Shown here piece after piece: positions 45,540-54,237 of a stretch of 64,000 nt of DNA. How positions within the stretch are numbered: position 1 is the first letter of the stretch; every line of letters begins with the position of its first letter. Position numbers and translations under genes: made by a program. This DNA comes from an uncultured Clostridia bacterium (lineage in GTDB: Bacteria > Bacillota > Clostridia > TANB77 > CAG-508): assembly GCA_949045875.1 (NCBI GenBank), contig CARPYP010000001.1, positions 62,001 through 126,000 on the forward strand. Direction: 5' to 3'. The notes below the pieces were generated by a model, which saw nothing but the letters and a program-made list of their open reading frames with translations, searched no databases and had not been told where the DNA came from.

Positions 45540-46550
45540 TTATTTTGTAAAATAGTCTAACATCATAGCCTTTTTTACTTTTTCCATAGTCTTTTTGGCT
45601 TCTTTTCTTGCTCTTTCTGTACCTTCTGTTAATATTTTATCTACTATTTCTGGATGTTCTTCATAATACCTTCTTTTTTCTCTTATAGGTTCAAGTTCTT
45701 TATTTATATTGTTTGCTAATTGTTTTTTACATGCTACACATCCTCTTAGTCCTTTTTTACATTCTTCACATACTGCTTTACACTCTTCTTCTGTACTAAA
45801 TAATTTATGATAATATGAAACCATACATACATCAGGATTTCCCAAATCGTCCTTTTTTATTCTATTAGGGTCTGTTACAGCGTTCTTGACTTTTTTGTTT
45901 ACCTCTTCTTCTGTGTCTGATAAATAAATAGCATTACCCAGAGATTTACCCATTTTTTCATTTCCATCAAGTCCTTTTATTCTTTTTTCATTAGATAAAA
46001 CTGCTTCTGGTTCGATTAATACATCACCATATATACTGTTGAATTTTCTAACAATTTCTCTACATTGTTCAATTAATGGCAGTTGGTCTTCTCCAACTGG
46101 TACTAATTCTCCATTAAATGTAGTTATATCTGCTGCTTGGCTTACTGGGTATCCTAAAAATCCATATGTAACACTTTCTCCAAATAGTTCTTTTTTTTGT
46201 GCTATTTCTGTTTTTACTGTTGGATTTCTTTGTAAACGTGCAATAGTTACTAGATTAGAATAGTAAATGGTAAGTTCTGCTGTTTCTGGTATCATAGATT
46301 GTATGTATATAGTTGTTTTGTTAGGGTCAATTCCAACAGATAAATAGTCCATTGCTACTTCTCTCACATTTTTTCTGACTTTTTCTGGATTGTTAAAGTT
46401 ATCTGTTAATGCCTGTACATCTGCTATTAATATATATTGGTCATACCCTTCGTTTTGCATTTTTACTCTGTTTTTTAAAGAGCCAAAATAATGTCCTATA
46501 TGTAATTTTCCTGTTGGTCTATCTCCTGTTAAAATTCTCTTTTTTTCCAT
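45540..46550 (-). CDS. trpS: Tryptophanyl-tRNA synthetase
   Basis: It charges tRNA-Trp. The class I synthetase motifs are GDRPTGKLHIGHYFGSL (HIGH) and KMGKSLGNAI (KMSKS equivalent). The 336-residue length is typical. It contains a Cys cluster (CKAVCEECKKGLRGCVACKK) near residue 240 that may bind zinc. It lies between rpiB and obg; no T-box leader is visible upstream. Confidence 0.95.
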   Translation of the reverse strand: MEKKRILTGDRPTGKLHIGHYFGSLKNRVKMQNEGYDQYILIADVQALTDNFNNPEKVRKNVREVAMDYLSVGIDPNKTTIYIQSMIPETAELTIYYSNLVTIARLQRNPTVKTEIAQKKELFGESVTYGFLGYPVSQAADITTFNGELVPVGEDQLPLIEQCREIVRKFNSIYGDVLIEPEAVLSNEKRIKGLDGNEKMGKSLGNAIYLSDTEEEVNKKVKNAVTDPNRIKKDDLGNPDVCMVSYYHKLFSTEEECKAVCEECKKGLRGCVACKKQLANNINKELEPIREKRRYYEEHPEIVDKILTEGTERARKEAKKTMEKVKKAMMLDYFTK

Positions 46551-46568
46551 AAATAATTATTTTCCTCC

Positions 46569-47015
46569 CTATTTCATATTTTTATTCTCTATCTCTGAAA
46601 TTAAATTTACTCTTTCCATATGTCTTCCACCTTCAAATGGTGTAGCTAAAAACATTCTTACAATACAAATAGCTTCATTTACACTTATATAATCAGCTCC
46701 TAAACCTAAAATATTCGCATTATTATGCATTCTTGAATATTTTGCTGTTGTTTCATTATAACATGGTGTAGCTCTTACTCCTTTAAATTTGTTTGCAACT
46801 ATTGACATTCCTATTCCTGATCTACAAATTAATATTCCTGTTTCTGCTGTTTTATTTTGTATTTTTTCTGCAACTTTAACTGCAAAGTCAGGATAGTTAA
46901 CGCTTTCTTCTGAATATGCCCCAACATCTTCATATTCTATTCCTGCTTCTTCAAAATATTTTTTTATTTCCTCTTTTAATTTATATCCTCCATGATCACT
47001 ACCTATTACTACCAT
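46569..47015 (-). CDS. rpiB: Ribose-5-phosphate isomerase B
   Basis: It interconverts ribose-5-phosphate and ribulose-5-phosphate in the pentose phosphate pathway. The 148-residue RpiB/LacA family protein shows IGSDHGGYKLKEEIKKY, the active-site segment GILICRSGIGMSIVANK and the ADYIS loop. It lies 19 bp upstream of trpS and is likely co-transcribed with it. Confidence 0.95.
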   Translation of the reverse strand: MVVIGSDHGGYKLKEEIKKYFEEAGIEYEDVGAYSEESVNYPDFAVKVAEKIQNKTAETGILICRSGIGMSIVANKFKGVRATPCYNETTAKYSRMHNNANILGLGADYISVNEAICIVRMFLATPFEGGRHMERVNLISEIENKNMK

Positions 47016-47064
47016 TAAACTACATTCCTTTCTTTTTTATTATTTATTTTAAATTTTCTGATAT

Positions 47065-47725
47065 CTATCCATCAAATACAATACCATCTATACAGTTATC
47101 ATAAATGAATTGTTTTATTCTACAATTATCATCTGTACTATAAAAGTTCGAAAGTAAAATATTAAACTCTTCTAATTTATTGTCTGGAACTTTGATAATA
47201 CCTACACCATTTTCTATCATAATTTTATTTGCACAAATATTACTTGTCCTTTTATTTCCATCCCAAAATAATTGACTCCTCATACCATATAGCATATATT
47301 CAATTGCTCTTTCTGTGGGATTTTCTATTTGTAAAATTTCTTTTATTCTGTTTCCTACATTCTCTATGATAGGAATTTCTGGAATATAATCTGTTCCTGT
47401 TATTTCTACTTTTCCGTTCTCTAAAGTTTCCCCACGAAAGACTTTCGTTTCTTGCGACATATTCATTTACTCTACAAATAAAATCAATGTTAAATTCTTT
47501 ATCAATATTGTTTATTACATATTTCCAAGCATCTCTTAAATTCAATATACATTGTATTTCATCTATCTTCAAGTCTGGAACATTTACTCCATCTAATATT
47601 GTTTTAGTCTGTGGAAATGTTATGTTTAAACCTTCCATTCTTGCATTTGCATAAATATTGTCTACTAAATTTCTTTTTGCCAAGAATATATTTTGTTCCA
47701 TTGTTAGATTATATTTATTGCGCAT
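47065..47725 (-). CDS. Fic-domain protein, needs +1 frameshift at CGG; catalytic His absent
   Basis: Fic proteins usually transfer AMP or other groups to target proteins. The first frame (ATG 47725, MRNKYNLTMEQNIFL) encodes NIYANARMEGLN (inhibitory-helix-like) and RVNEYVARNESLSWGNFRE, then an in-frame CGG (47414-47416). Skipping the C leads to GKVEITGTDYIPEIP and on to LFWDGNKRTSNICANKIM, about 219 residues in all. The Fic motif is QLFWDGNKR, so Gln stands at the usual catalytic His of HPFxxGN. The anion-binding GNKR is kept. It may be non-AMPylating or use another chemistry. The position between rpiB and ylbJ gives no clue to a target. Confidence 0.75.
47414..47416 (-). other. +1 frameshift site in the fic gene (GAA-CGG-A)
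   Basis: The local codons are AGA GAA CGG AAA AGT. Skipping the C gives GGA AAA GTA (Gly-Lys-Val), which matches the usual LRTGKV segment of this Fic subfamily. Confidence 0.75.
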
Positions 47726-47820
47726 ATCATAATTCCCTTCTTTAATGTATAAATTAATTTTTCTTAACTTATACGCAAAGTATATCATATATTTATCTTC
47801 TTTACAATATAATTTTTAGT

Positions 47821-48882
47821 ATGAAAAGAAGAAGTTTTAAATTTATGTTGTTTTCTGTAAAGAAAAATTTATTATCAATTATTTTTATTTTATTTACAAT
47901 ATCACTTGTGGTATTTTCAAAGTCTAACTTCTCTGCTGCAAAAACAGGTTTATCGTTATGGGCAAATTCCGTTGTTCCTTCACTTTTTCCTTTTTTTATT
48001 GCAACAGAGTTATTAAGTTATACTAATGTAATTTCAATGCTTGGAACTCGTCTAAATTTTTTAATGAGACCACTATTTAATGTTCCTGGAGAAGGTTCCT
48101 TTCCTTTTATTATGGGTATAATTAGTGGATACCCAACAGGTGCAAAAATTGTTTCTAAGTTTAAAAATGATGGTATTTGCACTTCCATTGAGGCTGAACG
48201 TCTTTTAGCTTTTACTAATAATTCAGGTCCTCTTTTTATTATTGGAACTGTTGGTATATCCCTTTTTGGTGATTTACAAGTTGGTATATTGCTTTTGTCT
48301 ACACATATATTGGCATGCATTACAGTTGGTATTATTTTTAGATTTTGGAAATATGATAAATCACATAAGGGTTCATCAAAATATGTATCTAAAGGTTCTA
48401 GTAGTTCATCTGCTAATATAAGTAGTTTAGGCAAAATATTAGGTGCGAGTATTACAAGTGCTACTCACACTGTAGTTCTTATTGGTGGTTTTGTTGTACT
48501 TTTTAGCGTAATTATTTCTATTGTTAATAGTAGTGGAGTTTTAGATTTACTTTGCAAAATTATTAATCCATTTTTAAGAATCCTAAATATAGATTCTAGG
48601 TTTTCCTCTGGGCTTATTAGTGGTATTATTGAACTTACAAATGGCGTGAGTATTATATCTTCTATTTCAGTAAAGGCAATTTCTACTAATATTATATTTT
48701 GTGCATTTCTACTTGGTTTTGGCGGTATTTCTGTAGTTTTACAGGTATTTAGCATAGTTTCAGAGGCTGGTATTTCAATTAAACCATATATTTGGGGTAA
48801 GTTATTGCAGGGAGTTTTTGCTGCATTATATACTTACTTAATTATAAGTAATTTTCAAATTTTTAATTTGGATTTAATTTAA
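47821..48882 (+). CDS. ylbJ: Sporulation-type membrane protein YlbJ
   Basis: This 353-residue polytopic protein has nucleoside-recognition (gate) domains, as in YlbJ/SpoVM-like proteins (VVPSLFPFFIATELL, GIISGYPTGAKIV, GISIVL-type helices). YlbJ is needed for spore cortex formation in Bacillus. The ATG at 47821 has no Shine-Dalgarno sequence. A TATAAT at 47808-47813 would place the transcript start at or next to the ATG, so the mRNA may be leaderless. Presence of this gene suggests a spore-forming ancestor. It converges on a small membrane protein gene with a 4 bp overlap. Confidence 0.82.
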   Translation: MKRRSFKFMLFSVKKNLLSIIFILFTISLVVFSKSNFSAAKTGLSLWANSVVPSLFPFFIATELLSYTNVISMLGTRLNFLMRPLFNVPGEGSFPFIMGIISGYPTGAKIVSKFKNDGICTSIEAERLLAFTNNSGPLFIIGTVGISLFGDLQVGILLLSTHILACITVGIIFRFWKYDKSHKGSSKYVSKGSSSSSANISSLGKILGASITSATHTVVLIGGFVVLFSVIISIVNSSGVLDLLCKIINPFLRILNIDSRFSSGLISGIIELTNGVSIISSISVKAISTNIIFCAFLLGFGGISVVLQVFSIVSEAGISIKPYIWGKLLQGVFAALYTYLIISNFQIFNLDLI

Positions 48883-49235
48883 TATCTTCTATATCTAGTA
48901 TTACATCCACATGATGAATTATTATCTAAGTTCTGAGTGTTTAATGTAGTATTAATAGTATTTACAGTTGCACAGTTTGTTGTATGATTACAATTATTAT
49001 CTCTTATAATTTTTGATATTAGTCTTGTGATTATTGCTGATATAAATGCAAGGATTGTATATAGAATGGCAAATATTAGGAAATTGGCATCGAAAAACGC
49101 AAATGTAACAATTAAAAATATAGCAAAGAATATAGCTGCTACTTTTATGGGGCAATGTAATATAGTTTCAAATACACTTGCTAGTATAATGGTTGCAATT
49201 GGTAATGCAAATAATAACAATAATAAATTAGTCAT
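48879..49235 (-). CDS. Small membrane protein, DUF2651-like
   Basis: The 118-residue protein has three predicted membrane helices in its first 85 residues (LLLLFALPIATIILASV, VAAIFFAIFLIVTFAFF, LIFAILYTILAFISAII), then a polar Asn/Thr-rich tail with CNHTTNC and SSCGCN. The helical part resembles small DUF2651-type membrane proteins. AAAGGAGATACATAT precedes the ATG. Its role is unknown. It converges on ylbJ. Confidence 0.6.
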   Translation of the reverse strand: MTNLLLLLFALPIATIILASVFETILHCPIKVAAIFFAIFLIVTFAFFDANFLIFAILYTILAFISAIITRLISKIIRDNNCNHTTNCATVNTINTTLNTQNLDNNSSCGCNTRYRRY

Positions 49236-49330
49236 ATATATGTATCTCCTTTATTTTTCAATTTTATATATACTATTCATTTTATAAAAATTTGTTACAA
49301 AGAAAATTTTTATGTTTTTTGTACCTATAA

Positions 49331-49362
49331 CAAACAGCGATTGCATACGCAACCGCCGTTTG
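49331..49362. terminator. Hairpin downstream of gene D
   Basis: CAAACAGCGATTGC pairs with GCAACCGCCGTTTG via two G-T wobbles around the loop ATAC. It lies 40 bp beyond the stop of gene D on the minus strand. Without a clear T-run it is a likely but unproven terminator. Confidence 0.5.
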
Positions 49363-49402
49363 AAATTTTTAGGATTTAAATCTATTTTGGTTGGAATATC
49401 TT

Positions 49403-49612
49403 TTAAAGGATTTCACATTTTATTATCTCCTTTAAACGAAAGGCTCCTCCATACTTTTTCCTCAATTGTTCTAAGTACTGTTTCTTCTGCTTCTCACAAT
49501 GAATTTCATGTTGGAGTATTTCGCTCAAATGCTTAGTTTCTCCATACATTTCTTGCAGTTCTCTTAAATACCTTTCCTTCTGTGTCCGGTTTAGAACCTC
49601 TCCATTTTTCAT
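49403..49612 (-). CDS. Small coiled protein D with early CGG codon
   Basis: This 69-residue, highly charged, probably helical protein (ERYLRELQEMYGETKHLSE and KKQYLEQLRKKYGG) seems to hold two copies of a YLxxLxxxYG motif. ATG 49612 is preceded by AAAAAAGGAGTAG. Codon 9 (49586-49588) is an in-frame CGG followed by ACA. A +1 slip gives a 15-residue product. It has a promoter with 17 bp spacing and a downstream hairpin. Function is unknown. Confidence 0.65.
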   Translation of the reverse strand: MKNGEVLNRTQKERYLRELQEMYGETKHLSEILQHEIHCEKQKKQYLEQLRKKYGGAFRLKEIIKCEIL

Positions 49613-49671
49613 GTTAATCTACTCCTTTTTTTATTTTTTATTGCTTTGTGACCTTGCCACTTGTATTTTAT

Positions 49672-49700
49672 ATTGTAGCAAAATTATAGTGAAATGTCAG
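49672..49700 (-). promoter_or_regulatory. Promoter of gene D
   Basis: On the minus strand CTGACA (49695-49700) and TACAAT (49672-49677) have a 17 bp spacer, about 60 bp before the gene D start. Confidence 0.6.
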
Positions 49701-49872
49701 TTTTATGTTAAGTTCTTGATAATATAATTTGACTTTTTAATGGAAAATTGTTAATTTTTGATTTTTTGTAATGTATTCCCAGTAATAAATTTTAAAATTT
49801 GCTAACAATACCATTAATATGATTTGTGATTTCATATTGAAAAATTTTACTTTAGAAAGGAATATTGTTATT

Positions 49873-51198
49873 ATGAAAAGAAAATTTTTATTTATTTTAT
49901 TGTTAGCTTTTGCTTTTCTTACATTTTTTACTCTTACAGATAATGTAAAAGCTGCTGAACCATCTTATGGAGATGATGGTAATGGATATATTACTCTTGG
50001 TTCTCAAAAATGTTTCTTCGCAAATGGTACACATATTAGTATAGAAGAAAGAGATGATGGAGCTCAAGGAGCTAAAATTGTATGGCTTAATGGAACTGAG
50101 ACTAAAACTGTAAATGTTCCTAGTGATATTAACGTATTTGGTGGCGCTCATCATGATGCTACTAATTACCCAAGTACTAAAATTACTATGAATGGCGGAA
50201 CTGTTAAAAATGTATTTGGTGGTGGCCTTCACCAAAGTTCTGTAACAAATGCAGAGGTTATTATTAATGGTGGAAAAGTAACTGGTAGTGTAACTGGTGG
50301 TGGTGCAAATATATTTGCTAATAGTGATTCTGGTTCACATACAGGCTCAAGTTTCGAAACAGTAGTTACAAATGCAACTACTACTATAAATAATGGTAGT
50401 TCCTATAACGTTTTTGGTGGTGGTGAAGGATATTCTACTACAAATAATGTATCACTTAATATTAATGGTGGTACTATGAGTTATGTTACAGCTGGTGGTT
50501 CTAATGGAACTACTGGTAACGCAAATGTTAAAATTACAAGTGGTCAAATTGCTTTATTACAGAGTGTTAACCGTGGACAGGTTTCTTCAGCAGACATGCG
50601 TGTACTAGGTGGTACTATTGATAAACTTTATGTAGGTGGAGAAACAGAAGATGCTAATGTTACTGGTTCTATTGGTTCTGTAGGTTTAGATATCACTGGT
50701 GGTTCTGTTGTTAATAATTTATACATTGGTAAAAGTGGTGGACAATTAATTGGAACAAATGGAAATAATACTAAAGTTGATGTAGATATTTATCTTGGAG
50801 CAACTGTAAATATGCCAAATCCAGGTGAATTTCAAAATTTTCCAGTTACACAATATGTTTTTGTAACTATAGATGATAATAGATTTGAATTAGAAGCTGG
50901 AAAAACTTTAGCTGATATTCCTGAGTTACCAGCTATAAAAAATCTAGCAGGTAAAGAGTTCGTTCATTTCGTTAAGGCTGATACTGGTGAAGTTTTTGAG
51001 GAATCTACTCCTGTTAATTCTAATTTAGATTTAAAGGCAGTCTATAAAGCTGTAGAAAAACCAGCTCCTGAAGTTGTACCAGATAAAAAAGATGAAACTC
51101 CAAAAACAGGCGAAAATAATTTATTTAATATTATAGCTATAACTTCATTAATTTTCTCATTAGTAGGATTTGTAATCGCATGCAAAATAAAAAGATAA
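49873..51198 (+). CDS. Sortase-anchored repetitive surface protein
   Basis: The exported protein has a signal peptide (MKRKFLFILLLAFAFLTFF..., cleavage near VKAAEPS) and a long Gly/Asn/Thr-rich region with repeated strand units such as MNGGTVKNVFGGG and INGGTMSYVTAGG, suggesting a beta-helix. A C-terminal sorting signal follows, with TPKTGEN, a membrane helix and a basic KIKR tail. The start at 49873 follows AGAAAGGA; an upstream frame from 49819 has no signal. The class B sortase gene 150 bp downstream is the likely anchoring enzyme. Ligand or function is unknown. Confidence 0.85.
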   Translation: MKRKFLFILLLAFAFLTFFTLTDNVKAAEPSYGDDGNGYITLGSQKCFFANGTHISIEERDDGAQGAKIVWLNGTETKTVNVPSDINVFGGAHHDATNYPSTKITMNGGTVKNVFGGGLHQSSVTNAEVIINGGKVTGSVTGGGANIFANSDSGSHTGSSFETVVTNATTTINNGSSYNVFGGGEGYSTTNNVSLNINGGTMSYVTAGGSNGTTGNANVKITSGQIALLQSVNRGQVSSADMRVLGGTIDKLYVGGETEDANVTGSIGSVGLDITGGSVVNNLYIGKSGGQLIGTNGNNTKVDVDIYLGATVNMPNPGEFQNFPVTQYVFVTIDDNRFELEAGKTLADIPELPAIKNLAGKEFVHFVKADTGEVFEESTPVNSNLDLKAVYKAVEKPAPEVVPDKKDETPKTGENNLFNIIAITSLIFSLVGFVIACKIKR

Positions 51199-51255
51199 CC
51201 TATAAATGATTTGATATTCAATAGCATAAATTTAAAGTATAACTATTTTAAATAG

Positions 51256-51280
51256 TAGGGCGGACTTTTCCGTCCGCCCA
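51256..51280. repeat. Palindrome AGGGCGGAC/GTCCGCCC between surface protein and sortase
   Basis: TAGGGCGGACTTTTCCGTCCGCCCA forms a strong hairpin with a four-base loop. It is a dispersed-family member and may attenuate read-through into the sortase gene. Confidence 0.75.
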
Positions 51281-51348
51281 TTAATTGCATTTGATGAATT
51301 TCATTAAAATATTTTTCACCACATTTTATAAAAAGGAGTAAAATAAAA

Positions 51349-52164
51349 ATGAAGGCTAATAAAAGAAATAATTTACTTATTATAAAATATATCATTATAA
51401 TAATATTTTCTATATTAATTCTTATATCTTTTATATTTTTAATAACAACTAAGTATATAGAATATAAAGAAAAAAAGGATTATGAGTCTTTGGCTGATTA
51501 CATTGTTAATAATGAAAATCAAGGTATTTTTATGGATAGTTCACAGGCTAAAGCTAAAGATAAAGATAAAGCAGAGAAAATTTTAAAATTGGAAGAACTA
51601 AATAATCAATATAAAGATGTTGTAGCATGGTTAGAAATACCTGGTACTAGTATTAATTATCCAGTTGTACAAGCTCAGGATAATGTTTATTATTTAGACC
51701 ATACATATAAGAAAACATATTCATCTAGAGGGTCTATTTTTTTGGATAAAGATGTTAGTTTTGAAAAACCAAGTGATAATTTTTTAATTTATGGCCATAG
51801 AAGCAAAAGTGGTACAATGTTTGAAGGATTATTAGAATATGAGAATGAAAGTTTTTATCAAGAGCATAAAATAATAAATTTCTCTACATTACAAGAGGAT
51901 TCTGAGTATGAAATTTTGGCAGTTTTTCGTTCAAGAGTGTACAATAAATCTGACACAAATGTATTTAGATATTATTTTTTTATAAATGCTGAAAATGAAA
52001 GTGAATATAATAATTTTGTATTAAATTCTAAAAAGGCTTCGCTTTATGATACTGGCGTTAATGCTTCTTATGGTGAACAACTATTAACTCTTTCTACATG
52101 TGCATATCATACAGAAGATGGACGATTTGTAATTGTTGCAAAGAAAAAAACAAATATTAATTAA
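51349..52164 (+). CDS. srtB: Class B sortase
   Basis: This membrane-anchored transpeptidase (single helix about residues 13-34) cleaves a sorting signal and links the protein to the wall. The catalytic residues are His in LIYGHRSKSGTMF, Cys in LLTLSTCAYH and Arg in EDGRFVIVAKK. The PVVQAQDNVYYLDHTYKK segment and 271-residue length are typical of SrtB. It starts with AAAAGGAGT upstream. The neighbouring surface protein with TPKTG is the presumed substrate. Confidence 0.93.
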   Translation: MKANKRNNLLIIKYIIIIIFSILILISFIFLITTKYIEYKEKKDYESLADYIVNNENQGIFMDSSQAKAKDKDKAEKILKLEELNNQYKDVVAWLEIPGTSINYPVVQAQDNVYYLDHTYKKTYSSRGSIFLDKDVSFEKPSDNFLIYGHRSKSGTMFEGLLEYENESFYQEHKIINFSTLQEDSEYEILAVFRSRVYNKSDTNVFRYYFFINAENESEYNNFVLNSKKASLYDTGVNASYGEQLLTLSTCAYHTEDGRFVIVAKKKTNIN

Positions 52165-52188
52165 TATTAATACTTGTTTTTTTATTTA

Positions 52189-52644
52189 TTAATTTATATG
52201 AAAAATATTTTTAATTTTCTTTATCAAACATTTAAAAATTGAGTCTTTGTATTCAATAATTGTAACATTCTCCTCCATAATATTTTCTTTTGAAGTTGTA
52301 GCTTGACTATGCTTTTTAAACATATTGTCTGGATTATATTTTTCTCTTATTTCCTCCTGATATTTTGCTTCGTTTTCATTCAATAATTTTTTATAATCAG
52401 TTTTTTGAATATCATTGCACCAATAATTCATATATATTGTAGCTAAAATATCTTTTGTTTTTTCTTTTAAATCCATTTCATTTATTTTTTTTGAATGGTC
52501 TAATTTAGGTGTATAAATTGTTGATTTATTTTTATTCAAAAATTCTTTGAATTTTTCTGGTATCATATCTGTATATTCTTTATCCATATGATTTAATATG
52601 TCTAATGTTTCAGATATTCCTTCACTAAAACTTGCACTTACCAT
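52189..52644 (-). CDS. Unknown protein, co-transcribed with the next gene
   Basis: I do not recognise this 151-residue protein. ATG 52644 (MVSASFSEGISETLDIL) is preceded by AGAGGGAGTGAT; a longer frame to 52701 overlaps the upstream gene. It is charged, with a Lys/Glu-rich middle (EKTKDILATIYMNYWCNDIQ), no signal or zinc motif, and a basic C-terminus (KCLIKKIKNIF). It lies 34 bp downstream of the 424-residue gene. The pair, with unusual codon neighbours and no homology to the surroundings, may be acquired. Confidence 0.6.
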   Translation of the reverse strand: MVSASFSEGISETLDILNHMDKEYTDMIPEKFKEFLNKNKSTIYTPKLDHSKKINEMDLKEKTKDILATIYMNYWCNDIQKTDYKKLLNENEAKYQEEIREKYNPDNMFKKHSQATTSKENIMEENVTIIEYKDSIFKCLIKKIKNIFHIN

Positions 52645-52678
52645 AAATTCTATCACTCCCTCTTTAAAGACAATTATA

Positions 52679-53953
52679 TTACTCCCCTCTTGATTGTCCA
52701 TCTCTTTTCTTGTCTTTGCTATCTTCTGTAATTTCTGAAATCACTTTATTTATATCTCCTATGTTTCTATCAGCAACAGTTGCCTCAATTTCTGAAATGG
52801 TATGTTTTTCTGCATTTTCTTTTGCTAATTCTTTATATTTTTCTAGTATTTGTTGAATTGATGTGATATCAAAACTTATATGTTCAGTATCTATATATTG
52901 TTTAATATTCTCATTAGATGGAAAATAGTGGTTTGACATACTATATGTGCTATCTGGTTGACCATCTTTGTCATAATAATTCCATACTTCTGAATAATCT
53001 TCTTGATATTGTCTTGTTTCTGAATTGAAGTCCATATAATATGCGATAGATGAAATAACAACAGGTGTATTTTCATTCTCCATATTAAATAGTCTTTTAG
53101 TTTCAAATTTTTCTCCATATCGTTTTCCACTTACTTCTTCTCCATATTCAACAATATATGAATCTACTGCAGAATATAAACTATCTAGTTCTTTTTCTAC
53201 TTCTTCACTTCTATCTGTTGGATTTTTTTCTAAAATGGCATTTCCTATTTCTATTACTTTTTCAATGTTGTTATCTAAAAATTCCTTATTTTGTTCATAC
53301 TGAACTTCTTGATATACTTCTCTCATACTTTTAAATCTTTGATTTTTTACAGCTTCTAATATTGGTTTTAATCTTTCTTCCCAATCTTTATTTTCTTCCA
53401 TATATGCCTCATTCCAATGATCTATTCTTGCATCTTCAAAATTATCTAATGGAACGAATATACCTACTGGACTACTAAATGGTTGAGGATTTAATCCCTC
53501 TTCATCATACTCATTTTCCATAATTTCAATTCTAAATCCTTCTACATTGTTCTTTTCACCTTGTACCCTTGGCATTAATGCTGCATTATAATCTATCCAC
53601 ACATCATCTGATAACCCTAATTCTTCATATTCTTCATTTGATAAACTTTCCATAATTTCATTTTCTAATTTTATATTTATTTGTTGTGATATTCCAGAAA
53701 ACTCATGGTAGTCACAATAACTAATAATAACCTCTTTACTATCTTTTTTAAAAAAGTTAAGTAAATGATCTAAATGTAAATCCCCTAGTTCAGATTTATG
53801 TTCACCGATATACTTGGCAAATTCCACATCTTCAAAACAATTAGGGTATAATTCTTCTATTTTATTCATTTGTTCTTGTAGTGTTTCTTCATTATTTAAT
53901 CTTTTATTAAAATTTAAAATTGAGCTAATTGTATTAATATCAAAATTTTTCAT
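52679..53953 (-). CDS. Unknown acidic protein of 424 residues
   Basis: The protein is acidic, without signal peptide or membrane helix, and ends in a charged tail (KDKKRDGQSRGE). Segments such as IISYCDYHEFSGISQQINIKL and SYIVEYGEEVSGKRYGE show no motif I can assign. The start at 53953 has GGAGG upstream. It is followed by a smaller unknown gene, so the two may act together. Mobile-element cargo or a defence/toxin role is possible but not supported by any visible motif. Confidence 0.6.
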   Translation of the reverse strand: MKNFDINTISSILNFNKRLNNEETLQEQMNKIEELYPNCFEDVEFAKYIGEHKSELGDLHLDHLLNFFKKDSKEVIISYCDYHEFSGISQQINIKLENEIMESLSNEEYEELGLSDDVWIDYNAALMPRVQGEKNNVEGFRIEIMENEYDEEGLNPQPFSSPVGIFVPLDNFEDARIDHWNEAYMEENKDWEERLKPILEAVKNQRFKSMREVYQEVQYEQNKEFLDNNIEKVIEIGNAILEKNPTDRSEEVEKELDSLYSAVDSYIVEYGEEVSGKRYGEKFETKRLFNMENENTPVVISSIAYYMDFNSETRQYQEDYSEVWNYYDKDGQPDSTYSMSNHYFPSNENIKQYIDTEHISFDITSIQQILEKYKELAKENAEKHTISEIEATVADRNIGDINKVISEITEDSKDKKRDGQSRGE

Positions 53954-54237
53954 AATTTTCCTCCTATTTTTATAAAATATAGAATAATTATATAATTATA
54001 TATATATATTGTCAAAGACTTTTTCATTACATTTATATTAAATTTTTGTAACATTAGTAATTTTTTATATTTTAGTATAAAATATAATTGATTATTATTG
54101 TTTTTTTATTTTTTTATATGGTACCATTCTTTTGTTTACAATATAATTATAAATCCTTTCCCATTTTATGTAAAATAATTATTTCTAATTCAAATCATAA
54201 GTTTTACTTATGTATTAGATTACAAAAATATGAGCAC

